64,000 bases of DNA from Limiplasma sp034927815 (GTDB lineage Bacteria; Bacillota; Clostridia; Christensenellales; Aristaeellaceae), in NCBI GenBank assembly GCA_034927815.1, contig JAYFPK010000008.1:1-64000 (forward strand). The letters are read 5' to 3'. The position numbers and the translations under genes are program-made. Positions 7,155-15,247 of the stretch are shown in pieces; the first letter of the stretch is position 1, and each line of letters begins with the position of its first letter. Below the pieces are notes generated by a model, which saw nothing but the letters and a program-made list of their open reading frames with translations, was not told where the DNA came from and did not search any database.

Positions 7155-8824
7155 GGCTTCTCCTTTCCGCTTTCCAGCCCGGCCAAAAGGCCGTCTACCG
7201 CGGCGCTGACGATGCCCCCGGCGTACCCCGCCCCCTCCCCGATGGGAAACAGCCCGGCGATGGGGCTCTCCCGGCGGCCATTGCGAAGAATGCGCAGGGG
7301 GGCGGAAGAGCGGGTCTCCGGGGCGGTGAGCAGCGCGTCCGGGTGGTCAAAGCCCCGCAGGCGCCGGCCCAGCCGGGGCAACGCGTAGCGCAGGTTATCC
7401 GTCACAAAGGGGGGAAACAGCGCCGTTACCTCCCCCAAAGACACCCCGGGGCGGTAGCTGGGGACGACCTCCCCCAGGGCCGCCGTGGGGCGGTTTTCCA
7501 AAAAATCCTCCACCCGCTGGCAGGGGGCCGCGTAGCCGAAGGCGGCAAAGGCCCGCTCCTCCATGCGGCGCTGAAACTCCACCCCTGCCAAAGGATGATC
7601 GCTTCCAAAATCCCCGGGGCGCACCCCCACCAGCAGCGCGGCGTTGGCGTTGGCGCCGGCCCGGGCGTGAAAGCTCATGCCGTTTACATTCATCCCCCCA
7701 GGCTCGCTCACCGCCCCGATGACCTGGCCTCCGGGGCACATGCAGAAGGTGTACACCCCCCGCTGGTCCGGGGTGGGGATGTTCAGCTTGTACTCGGCGG
7801 GGGGCAAGGCCGGGTGCCCGGCGGCCTGGCCGTACTGGGCCCGGTTGACGGCGCTTTGCAAATGCTCGATCCGCAGGCCCACCGCGAAGGGCTTGGGCTC
7901 CATGGGCGCACCCAAGGCGTTCAGCCAGGCGTAGGTATCCCGGGCGCTGTGGCCGATAGCCAGAAAGACCTGGGATACGGGGAGGGTGCGGGACTCCCTG
8001 GGCGCTTGCCTTGGGGCTTCTCCCAGGGAATCCCCCTCCTGCCGGGCAACGCTGAGGACCGCCTCCGCCACCCGGCCGTCCCGCAAAACCAAGCCGTCCA
8101 GCCGGTGGCCGAAGCGGACGTCCGCGCCCATCTCCAGGAGCTTCCCCCGCAGGTTCACCAGCACCCGCCGCAGCTTGTCCGTGCCGATGTGGGGATGGGC
8201 GGCGGTAAGGATCTCCTCCGGGGCTCCGCACTCCACCAACAGGCGCAGCACTGTGGGAATGTGAGGATGGTTCAGCCCGCAGGTGAGCTTGCCGTCGGAG
8301 AAGGCCCCGGCCCCTCCTTCCCCAAAGAGCACGTTGCTTTCCGGGTCCAGGGTTCCCTCCCTCTGAAAGGCTTCCACCGAACGGCTCCGCCGCTCCACCG
8401 GAAGGCCCCGCTCCACGAGGATAGGCCTGGCCCCCCGCCTTGCCAGGGCGTAGGCGCAAAAAAGCCCCGCCGGGCCCGCCCCCACCACCAAAGGCCTGGG
8501 CCCCTGGTCGGGCCAGGGGGCACAGCCGGACAGCTGGGCGGAAAAGGCGTGCCGATCCTCCTCCAGGTAGGCCACCTCATTGGGCTTTTCCCTGGCGGCA
8601 ATGGCCTTCTCCGCCTTTTCTCCCCCGAAAAGGGTCACGTCGGCGGTGAGGGCGAAGTGAACGTTGGCCTTATCCCTGGCGTCTACGCTGCGCTTTGCCA
8701 GGGCCACGGATTGCAGCCGGCTTTGGGGGAGGCGGAGCCGCTTGGCGCAAAGGCTCCGCAGCAGCGCCATATCCAGCCGGGGGCCGTCCTCCAGGGACAG
8801 GGAAAGCTGATGAAGCCGCAGCAT
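7142..8824 (-). CDS. FAD-dependent dehydrogenase (COG2509-type)
   Basis: A 560-residue flavoprotein. The start at 8824 is preceded by GGAGGAGGG; a much longer upstream open frame is rejected. An N-terminal segment of about 100 residues precedes the dinucleotide-binding site VVGAGPAGLFCAYAL (about 114-127). FGEGGAGAFSDGKL and the C-terminal PIGEGAGYAGGIVSAAVDG are hallmarks of this uncharacterised FAD-dependent dehydrogenase family, widespread in Firmicutes. It is the first gene of the leftward cluster and has its own promoter. The substrate is unknown. Confidence 0.87.
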   Translation of the reverse strand: MLRLHQLSLSLEDGPRLDMALLRSLCAKRLRLPQSRLQSVALAKRSVDARDKANVHFALTADVTLFGGEKAEKAIAAREKPNEVAYLEEDRHAFSAQLSGCAPWPDQGPRPLVVGAGPAGLFCAYALARRGARPILVERGLPVERRSRSVEAFQREGTLDPESNVLFGEGGAGAFSDGKLTCGLNHPHIPTVLRLLVECGAPEEILTAAHPHIGTDKLRRVLVNLRGKLLEMGADVRFGHRLDGLVLRDGRVAEAVLSVARQEGDSLGEAPRQAPRESRTLPVSQVFLAIGHSARDTYAWLNALGAPMEPKPFAVGLRIEHLQSAVNRAQYGQAAGHPALPPAEYKLNIPTPDQRGVYTFCMCPGGQVIGAVSEPGGMNVNGMSFHARAGANANAALLVGVRPGDFGSDHPLAGVEFQRRMEERAFAAFGYAAPCQRVEDFLENRPTAALGEVVPSYRPGVSLGEVTALFPPFVTDNLRYALPRLGRRLRGFDHPDALLTAPETRSSAPLRILRNGRRESPIAGLFPIGEGAGYAGGIVSAAVDGLLAGLESGKEKPWAL

Positions 8825-8855
8825 GTGCTTCCCTCCTCCCGTTTCTATCCGGCCC

Positions 8856-8884
8856 ATTGTACCATAAGGCCCTTGCCGGGGCAA
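8856..8884 (-). promoter_or_regulatory. Sigma-A promoter of the FAD dehydrogenase cluster
   Basis: Minus strand: TTGCCC (8884-8879), 17-bp spacer, TACAAT (8861-8856). It probably drives the FAD-GNAT-HAD-SLOG cluster. Confidence 0.65.
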
Positions 8885-8995
8885 CGGGTCCAGAATCTCC
8901 CAGGAAAAATGGAAGATTCCGGCATGCCGCTTCGTTTGGTAAGCAGAGCCCTTTGATTTCCGCATCATCTCATTTCCACTCAGGAGGATCTTCCT

Positions 8996-10234
8996 ATGAA
9001 AAAGCGGATTTGCCTGTTTCTGACGCTGCTTGTGGCCCTGGGCGGGGCCTTTCCCGCCCAGGCCGAACTGAAAACCTGGGAGCAGGAGGGGGATTCCCCC
9101 GCCACCTTCTGCCGGCTCACCACCTGGCAAGGGGAGCTGCCCCCGCTGCTGGGGGATGTCCTCGCCCAAAGGGGCTATGGAAACCTGCCCTGCCTTGCCG
9201 GGGCCATGGGCGAGACGGTGTACACCCAAAGCCAGGAAGTGGACAGCATCCGGGCCCTGGTGGCGCTGCAAGGGGAAAGCGGGCCCATCGCCCTGGGCAT
9301 GGCCTATGGGAGCACATACCGCCAATGGTTTCTGGACGACATGGGGGACAAGGCCTTTCTGCCGGGCCGGGAGTATGCCTTGCAGATCATCGTGGACCAC
9401 AGGCCCATAAACCGCTTCGCCTTCGCCCTGGACTACGCCGGGCCCCAGGGCGGCATGGAGCGCTATGAGCTGATGGACGGCTACGGGGAGAACCAGCCCT
9501 GGATCCTGCGGCGTTACAGCGCCTGGGACAGCCGGGGAAAGGGCGTGGAAATCGCCGGCGCTTCCCCGGAGCACGGCTTTCGGGTGCGGTCCCTTCCGGC
9601 CCGGGAAGAGGACCAGGGCGTGCTGTATCCCGGCTTTATCCGCCAGATCCTGCGGTACATGCCCGGCGGCGTCGGAGAGTACCCCGCCACCCGGGAGGAG
9701 GCCCAGCGGATGGCAAAGGAGTCCCTGCGCCTGTTTGAGGGGAAAAACCTGGCCATCCTCTATGGCGCGAACCTGCGCAAGGAGCCCACCGCGCGCTCCC
9801 AGAGCCTGGGGAAAGCCCAGCCCGGCGCCCTGGCCGAAGTGTTGGGCCAGAAGCCCGGCAAGGACTACCCCTGGTTTCACCTGCGCCTGGGAAATGTAGA
9901 GTGCTACGTGGCCGGCAATTATGTGCATCCGATTCCCCAGCCGGATGTATTTGCGGCCGATCCCCTATCCCTCCGGGTCTTTGCCATCATGCCCCCGCCT
10001 GTGGTCCGGGCGAGGGAGGCTTGCGCCCTGCGCCAAAGCCCCGGCGGCTCGGGGAAGGAGGCGGCCCGGCTTGAGGCGGGCACCCAGATGCATGTGCTCT
10101 CCGTCACCTCCGATGGGTACTATCAGGTGATGGTCCCCAGGGACGAGCCGGATTGGTACATGGATGTGGAGGGAACCAGCGGCTATGTAAAGGGAGCGGA
10201 AGTGGAGGGGGTCAGCGGCATGGTGTGGGAGTAA
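8996..10234 (+). CDS. Secreted protein with two bacterial SH3 domains
   Basis: A 412-residue exported protein. Residues 1-22 form a signal peptide (KKR, hydrophobic core, FPAQA cleavage site). The middle has no recognised domain. Two SH3-like regions follow: about 246-305 (ILYGANLRKEPTARSQ ... WFHLRLGNVECYV) and about 335-405 (ALRQSPGGSGKEAARL ... GYVKGAEV). Bacterial SH3 domains usually bind cell-wall peptides, so it probably acts at the cell surface. No catalytic domain is visible. AGGAGGATC precedes the start. Confidence 0.75.
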   Translation: MKKRICLFLTLLVALGGAFPAQAELKTWEQEGDSPATFCRLTTWQGELPPLLGDVLAQRGYGNLPCLAGAMGETVYTQSQEVDSIRALVALQGESGPIALGMAYGSTYRQWFLDDMGDKAFLPGREYALQIIVDHRPINRFAFALDYAGPQGGMERYELMDGYGENQPWILRRYSAWDSRGKGVEIAGASPEHGFRVRSLPAREEDQGVLYPGFIRQILRYMPGGVGEYPATREEAQRMAKESLRLFEGKNLAILYGANLRKEPTARSQSLGKAQPGALAEVLGQKPGKDYPWFHLRLGNVECYVAGNYVHPIPQPDVFAADPLSLRVFAIMPPPVVRAREACALRQSPGGSGKEAARLEAGTQMHVLSVTSDGYYQVMVPRDEPDWYMDVEGTSGYVKGAEVEGVSGMVWE

Positions 10235-10250
10235 GCCGCACTGGTGCAAA

Positions 10251-10282
10251 AAACGGAGCGGCCTCCCGGGCCGCCCCGTTTC
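10251..10282 (+). terminator. Terminator after the SH3 protein gene
   Basis: AAACGG-A-GCGGCC ... GGCCGC-C-CCGTTT forms an interrupted stem starting 16 bases after the stop, followed by TCTTGCC. It lies between convergent genes. Confidence 0.65.
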
Positions 10283-10367
10283 TTGCCTTGGATATGGTTC
10301 AATCGTCCGTTGGCGGCGCTTCACGCCTCCGGGAGCGTCCGGGGCTGAAACCCTCAGCGCTCCCCCG

Positions 10368-11510
10368 TTATCCCAACAGCCGGGCCGCCTCGGCCATGTT
10401 ATCGATGATGGACACCCCAAAGGGGCAGCGCTCCTCGCAGCTTCCGCACTGGATGCACTCGTCCCCGCCGTGGCCCAGCGCCCGGTAGTGGGATTTCACA
10501 GAGGGCGGGATATGGTCCTCGTCAAGCCGGGCGATGTCCAGGTACTTGTTCACGGCGGCGATGTCGATTTCGCTGGGACAGGGCTGGCAATGGCTGCAAT
10601 AGACGCAGCTTCCCCGAAACTCCTTGCTGGCGGTGTTGAGGATTTCCGCGTAATCCCGCTGCTCGTCCCCCAGCGTGAGGTAGGCCAGGGCGTCCCCCAT
10701 CTGCTCCGCCGTCTGGCAGCCCGGCAAAACGCTGGCTACCGCCGGGCGGCTCAGGGCATAGTGGATGCACTGGGCCATGGTCATGGGCTTGCCAAAGGGG
10801 GTATGCTCCGGGGAGAGCAGCTTCCCCGCCCCCAGGGCCTTCATCACGGTGATACCCACGCCCTTCTGCTCGCAGAGCTTGTACAGCGCCGCCCGCTGGG
10901 GATCGATGCCCTGAAACAGCCCCGCGTCAAAGCCCTCGTCCAAACTGTCCAGCACGTGCTTCTGGGCCGGGTACAGGTCGTACGCCATGTTGATGCTGAA
11001 AAGCATGGTTTCCACCAGCCCCGTGTTCACCACCCGGGCGGCGGTTACGGGATTGTGGGAGGAGAAGCCGATGTGCCCGATATCGCCCTTTTCCTTCAAG
11101 CCCTTTACATACTCGACAAACTCCGTTTCAAAGACCTTTTGGTAATCCTCCTCGCTGTCGATGAAAAACATCATGCCAAAGTCGATGTATCCATCGAAAA
11201 TGCGCAGCAGGTCCTCGAAATATTTGCGGACGGCGGGCATGTCCCGGCTGATGTCGTACTGCTTCCCCACATGGGTGGACCCGATATGCCCCTGGATCAT
11301 CACGTCCTTGCGGCGATGCCCCAGGGCTTTGCGGATGTTTTGGCGGACCTCCTCCCCGGGCATGAATACGTCCAGCAGGTTCACGCCCCCCTCCAGGGCC
11401 GTGCGAATGGTTTCCTCCACCTGCCCATAGGGCTTGCCGTCCAGGTGTTCACAGCCCAGGCCAATGATGCCGGCCTTTTTGCCCGTGCGTCCCAAATCGC
11501 GGTATTCCAT
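10368..11510 (-). CDS. Aldo/keto reductase with C-terminal 2x[4Fe-4S] domain
   Basis: A 380-residue protein; the start at 11510 follows AAGGAGA. The N-terminal TIM barrel is of the aldo/keto reductase type (LGRTGKKAGIIGLGCEH, GVNLLDV). The C-terminus carries two ferredoxin-like Cys clusters, CVYCSHCQPCP and CIQCGSCEERCPFGV, as in the clostridial Fe-S aldo/keto reductase family. Such proteins probably couple NADPH or ferredoxin electrons to carbonyl reduction. It is monocistronic, with its own promoter. The position of the usual Tyr active-site residue is altered around residue 48 (LLDVFMPGEE), so classical aldo/keto reductase chemistry is doubtful. Confidence 0.88.
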   Translation of the reverse strand: MEYRDLGRTGKKAGIIGLGCEHLDGKPYGQVEETIRTALEGGVNLLDVFMPGEEVRQNIRKALGHRRKDVMIQGHIGSTHVGKQYDISRDMPAVRKYFEDLLRIFDGYIDFGMMFFIDSEEDYQKVFETEFVEYVKGLKEKGDIGHIGFSSHNPVTAARVVNTGLVETMLFSINMAYDLYPAQKHVLDSLDEGFDAGLFQGIDPQRAALYKLCEQKGVGITVMKALGAGKLLSPEHTPFGKPMTMAQCIHYALSRPAVASVLPGCQTAEQMGDALAYLTLGDEQRDYAEILNTASKEFRGSCVYCSHCQPCPSEIDIAAVNKYLDIARLDEDHIPPSVKSHYRALGHGGDECIQCGSCEERCPFGVSIIDNMAEAARLLG

Positions 11511-11846
11511 AGCGCTTCTCCTTTTGTTGCGGCCCAAATCCCCCCGGGCTTTGGCTTTCTCCGTCTATTTCTTTAGTGTTGTGACGCTTTTTTCTGATTG
11601 TACCCTAAGCGGGTGGGAAAAGCAACTTGGGGTGGGGAGAGCGCCAAGGGCGGCGGTATTTGATGTTGGATTGTCTTTACGAGAGAAGAACGCTTCTGAT
11701 TGCCGTGACTTAGAAAAGATAGCGGTCTTGTTTTGAAACCTGTCCCTATGCAAGGAAATCTTTCTTTACGATAGCAGGGCGGCACAGCATCGCTACGGCG
11801 AACGCCGCCTCATCCCCACAAAGGACAAAAAACGGGAGGAAAAACC
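11511..11846. other. Divergent intergenic region
   Basis: These 336 bases hold the leftward reductase promoter (11597-11625) and the leader of the rightward solute-binding protein gene. No small gene with a ribosome binding site was found. The part from 11640 to 11846 shows no clear promoter or hairpin. Confidence 0.5.
11597..11625 (-). promoter_or_regulatory. Sigma-A promoter of the Fe-S aldo/keto reductase
   Basis: Minus strand: TTGCTT (11625-11620), 17-bp spacer, TACAAT (11602-11597). Confidence 0.65.
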
Positions 11847-13187
11847 ATGCAACATGCCTTCTACAAATGGATCCCGGCGCTTGTGTGTTTGGCAATCCTG
11901 CTTTCGCCCCAAGGCGCTGTTTGTGGGGCAGAGTCCCGTACCCTTGTCATTTCAGGGTTTAATGAGGATGATGTAACCCGGCAATTCCTGGCATTGCATC
12001 CCGATATCCGCATTCGGTATGATGACGAAAAGCAGCTTTCGGCAGACCGCCTGATCCAGGCCATGATCACCCGGGATCATGCCTGTGACATCTTCGTCAT
12101 CAACAATGACTGGGGGCTGGACGCCCTGGGGCGGAAGGGCTACTTTTTCGATCTTTCCGGCAGCGAAGCCATCGCGGCCCTGTGCCGGGGCTGGTATCCG
12201 CAGGTACGGGACGCGTTGAGCGTGGGCTCAAAGATCATCGCCTACCCCATTGCGCTCTCCATGGATGTCTGGGGGATCGACACATCCCTGTCCACCCTCT
12301 GCCCTCTTTTCACCCCTCCCCAGGATTTCCTCTCCTTTCTTCAGGGCTTGCAGAGCAATGAGGACATCCGGGACACCTTTGGGGCAAGCTACGTCATCGA
12401 AGTGCCCGGCAGGGAAAGGCTGATGCGCAAGCTGGTCCAAAGCGTTCTGCTGTCTGGGGAGCAAAGCGCCGTCCAGGCAAATTTCAACCAGGACGCCTTT
12501 CTCCTTTGCGCCGAAACCATCCGGAAGATGCCGGAGCCCGAGCCGGTGGACGAGTATCTCTACGACGTCCTTTACCAGCTTCCCACCTACCTTTCCCTGT
12601 CCCAGGACCTGCTTGATCCCAACAGCCCTTATACGCTGACCGCTCCCGCGCCGCTGTTTCGGGGGCAGACGCCCGCCATTGAAACGGTACTGACGGTGAT
12701 GGTGGTGAATCCTTACAGTCAGAACGCTGACCTTGCCTTGGAGTACCTGCAATTCCGCACCACCCACGAAACCCCCAAAACGGCCTACCTCCTATCCCCA
12801 AAGCCCAGTAAGCCGCTGGAAAACCCGGCTTACCAGGGGCTGCGGGCAGAGCGCCAAAAGCGGATCGCTTCGCTGACAGCGCTGCTGGAGGACGCCCCAC
12901 CGGAGGAAGCCTATGAGCTGCGGGAGCAAATAGACCTTCTGGCAAGAGAAAGCGCCCGGGAGCATTCCCGGTGGATCATCAGCCCGGAATGCTTGGCGGC
13001 CTATCGTGCCATTGCCCCTTCCATGTACATCGTAAAGGGTTCACCCTTGCTGGGCGTGGGCGGCGAGGGGCTGTTTGCAACGATAGCCCAGGCTGTGCCG
13101 CCCTACCTCCAGCATCAAATAGACGCGGCTCAACTGGCGGAGCAGCTAACCCAAAAGGCCGGCTTTCTCTATGCCGAAAGCCAATGA
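11847..13187 (+). CDS. Orphan extracellular solute-binding protein-like protein
   Basis: A 446-residue protein with a signal peptide (residues 1-28, ending AVCGAES). The following region (TLVISGFNEDDVTRQFLALHPDIRIRYDD read in part) resembles the start of family 1 ABC solute-binding proteins. The conserved contact region DIFVINNDWGLDALGRKGYFFDLS also fits. The C-terminal 150 residues are helical with charged stretches. No permease or ATPase gene is near, so it may serve a distant transporter or act as a sensor. A GGGAGGAAAAACC site precedes the start. Confidence 0.7.
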   Translation: MQHAFYKWIPALVCLAILLSPQGAVCGAESRTLVISGFNEDDVTRQFLALHPDIRIRYDDEKQLSADRLIQAMITRDHACDIFVINNDWGLDALGRKGYFFDLSGSEAIAALCRGWYPQVRDALSVGSKIIAYPIALSMDVWGIDTSLSTLCPLFTPPQDFLSFLQGLQSNEDIRDTFGASYVIEVPGRERLMRKLVQSVLLSGEQSAVQANFNQDAFLLCAETIRKMPEPEPVDEYLYDVLYQLPTYLSLSQDLLDPNSPYTLTAPAPLFRGQTPAIETVLTVMVVNPYSQNADLALEYLQFRTTHETPKTAYLLSPKPSKPLENPAYQGLRAERQKRIASLTALLEDAPPEEAYELREQIDLLARESAREHSRWIISPECLAAYRAIAPSMYIVKGSPLLGVGGEGLFATIAQAVPPYLQHQIDAAQLAEQLTQKAGFLYAESQ

Positions 13188-13283
13188 AAGCCCTTTGGGG
13201 GCCACGCGGTTCCATGGGCCGGCCTTTTTGCGCTCCTTTTGCCGCCCATCCCCAACTTTCTCCCGCCCCGAAGCCTTACACCC

Positions 13284-13312
13284 TTGCCAAATGGCGCTTT
13301 TCCCTTTATAAT
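13284..13312 (+). promoter_or_regulatory. Sigma-A promoter of the aminoacyl-tRNA synthetase cluster
   Basis: TTGCCA (13284-13289), 17-bp spacer, TATAAT (13307-13312), about 45 bases before the chosen glnS start. Confidence 0.7.
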
Positions 13313-13363
13313 GATGCGACACCATAGGTAATGAACCTGTTTGAGGGAAAGGTAGGGCCTGTC

Positions 13364-15118
13364 ATGGAGCGCAATCCGGCCAAATCCAATTTCATTTGGG
13401 ACATCATCCGGGAGGACCTCGCCAGCGGGCGCACCCAGCGGGTGCACACGCGCTTTCCCCCGGAACCCAACGGCTATCTGCACATCGGCCATTGCAAGGC
13501 CTTTATCGCGGACTTCGCCGCCGCCGAGGACTTCGGCGGGCTGGCTAATTTGCGCTTTGACGATACCAACCCCGCCAAGGAAGAAACCGAGTACGTGGAA
13601 GGCATCATGGAGGATATCCGCTGGCTGGGGTATGATTGGAACGGCGGCTTGTTCTTTGCCAGCCAGTACTATCCCCAGTGCTACGCCATTGCCGAGGATT
13701 GGATCCAGCGGGGTCTGGCCTATGTATGCCAGCTCTCCCCGGAGCAGGTGCGGGAGTACCGGGGCACCTTAACCCAGCCCGGCAAAAACAGCCCCTACCG
13801 GGACCGCCCGGTGGAGGAAAGCCTGGACCTGTTCCGCCGGATGCGGGCCGGGGAGTTCCCCGAGGGCTCCATGATCCTGCGGATGAAAATCGACATGGCA
13901 AGCCCCAACATGAACATGCGGGACCCGGCCATGTACCGGATCCTCTACAAGGAGCACCACCGCACCGGCAAGGAGTGGTGCATCTACCCCATGTACGACT
14001 TCGCCCATCCCATCGGCGACGCCCTGGAGGGCATCACCCACAGCCTGTGCTCCCTGGAGTATGAGGACCACCGCCCCCTGTATGACTGGGTGGTGGAAAA
14101 GGCCGCCCACATGCTCCCCGGCAGGCCCCGCCAGATCGAGTTCTCCCGCCTGAACCTCACCCGCACCATCATGTCCAAGCGCTACTTGCGCATGCTGGTG
14201 GAAACCGGGGCCGTGCGCGGCTGGGACGATCCCCGCATGCCCACGCTGTGCGCCATGCGCCGCCGGGGCTTCACCCCCGCCTCCATCCGCAATTTCATCG
14301 ACCAGGTGGGCATGTCCAAAACCGACAGCACTGTGGACTACGCCTTTTTGGAGTATTGCGTCCGGGAGGATCTGGGCTCCGCCGCCCCCAGGGCCATGGC
14401 CGTGGTGAACCCCTTGAAGGTGATCCTCACCAACTGGCCCGAGGACAGGCGGGAGGAGCTGCCCCTGGAAAACCATCCGGACCATCCGGAAATGGGCAGC
14501 CATACCGCCGTTCTCACCCGGGAGATCTTCATCGAGCAGGAGGACTTCATGGAGGTCCCCGCCAAGAAGTACTTCCGCATGTTCCCCGGCGGGGAGGTGC
14601 GCCTGAAGGGCGCGTACATCGTCCGCTGCGACGGCTGCGAAAAGGACGGGGCGGGCAACGTCACCGCGGTGCTGTGCACCGTGGACATGGATACCAAAAA
14701 CGGTACCGAAGGGGCCAACCGCAAGGTCAAGGGCACCTTGCACTGGGTCAGCGCCAGTGAGAATACTCCCTTTGAGGCCCGGCTCTACGAGCCTTTGCTC
14801 CGGGAGGAGGGTCCTGCGGAGGGCAGCCCTGCGGGCGGCGGTTTTGCGGAGGGCGGTCCTGCGGACGGCGAATTGGAGGAGGAGGCAGGCGCTTCCCCCG
14901 GGGACAAGAAGGATTTCCTCAGCCGCCTAAACCCCGACAGCCTCATCGTCCGCCGGGGCTATTTGGAAAAATCCCTGGCCTGCGCCCAGGTGGGGGACAC
15001 CTTCCAGTTCCTTCGCATGGGCTACTTCTGCAAGGACCCGGACAGCACCGCCGCCCTCCCCGTGTTCAACCGGGTGGTGGGGTTGAAGGACACCTTCAAG
15101 AAGCAGGTCATGGCCTAA
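13364..15118 (+). CDS. glnS: Glutaminyl-tRNA synthetase
   Basis: A 584-residue class I synthetase charging tRNA-Gln directly. Start 13364 gives MERNPAKSNFIWDIIRED, aligning with the usual GlnRS start; an ATG at 13331 is an alternative. The signature PPEPNGYLHIGH (HIGH at 40-43) is GlnRS-type, and the KMSKS counterpart is TIMSKR. The C-terminal anticodon-binding barrel contains an inserted low-complexity stretch near residues 484-503, made of four 15-bp repeats, followed by an acidic segment. Most Bacillota lack GlnRS and use GatCAB, so its presence is notable. Followed by gltX after 129 bases. Confidence 0.95.
   Translation: MERNPAKSNFIWDIIREDLASGRTQRVHTRFPPEPNGYLHIGHCKAFIADFAAAEDFGGLANLRFDDTNPAKEETEYVEGIMEDIRWLGYDWNGGLFFASQYYPQCYAIAEDWIQRGLAYVCQLSPEQVREYRGTLTQPGKNSPYRDRPVEESLDLFRRMRAGEFPEGSMILRMKIDMASPNMNMRDPAMYRILYKEHHRTGKEWCIYPMYDFAHPIGDALEGITHSLCSLEYEDHRPLYDWVVEKAAHMLPGRPRQIEFSRLNLTRTIMSKRYLRMLVETGAVRGWDDPRMPTLCAMRRRGFTPASIRNFIDQVGMSKTDSTVDYAFLEYCVREDLGSAAPRAMAVVNPLKVILTNWPEDRREELPLENHPDHPEMGSHTAVLTREIFIEQEDFMEVPAKKYFRMFPGGEVRLKGAYIVRCDGCEKDGAGNVTAVLCTVDMDTKNGTEGANRKVKGTLHWVSASENTPFEARLYEPLLREEGPAEGSPAGGGFAEGGPADGELEEEAGASPGDKKDFLSRLNPDSLIVRRGYLEKSLACAQVGDTFQFLRMGYFCKDPDSTAALPVFNRVVGLKDTFKKQVMA
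14813..14872 (+). repeat. Four in-frame 15-bp repeats inside glnS
   Basis: Units begin at 14813, 14828, 14843 and 14858 (consensus CCTGCGGAGGGCGGT). They encode the pentapeptides PAEGS, PAGGG, FAEGG and PADGE. They are in frame and sit within the anticodon-binding domain. Confidence 0.85.
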
Positions 15119-15247
15119 CAGGGCCGCGGGCCGGGGCGCTTCCCCCGGCAAAGCATAAATGCATCGTTCATTCCCCTTCCTTCTCCCGCGCTTGGGGAGA
15201 GGGAAGCGTTTCCAGGGCGGCAGCCCGTTTGAAGGAGGTACTCCCCT

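Noticed and set aside
8825..9928. Upstream extension of the FAD dehydrogenase frame
   Set aside because: It is antisense to the SH3 protein gene. The true start at 8824 has a ribosome binding site and follows its own promoter.
15119..15247. T-box riboswitch before gltX or in the synthetase cluster
   Set aside because: No T-box consensus or specifier-like stem was found in the leaders of glnS, gltX or leuS.
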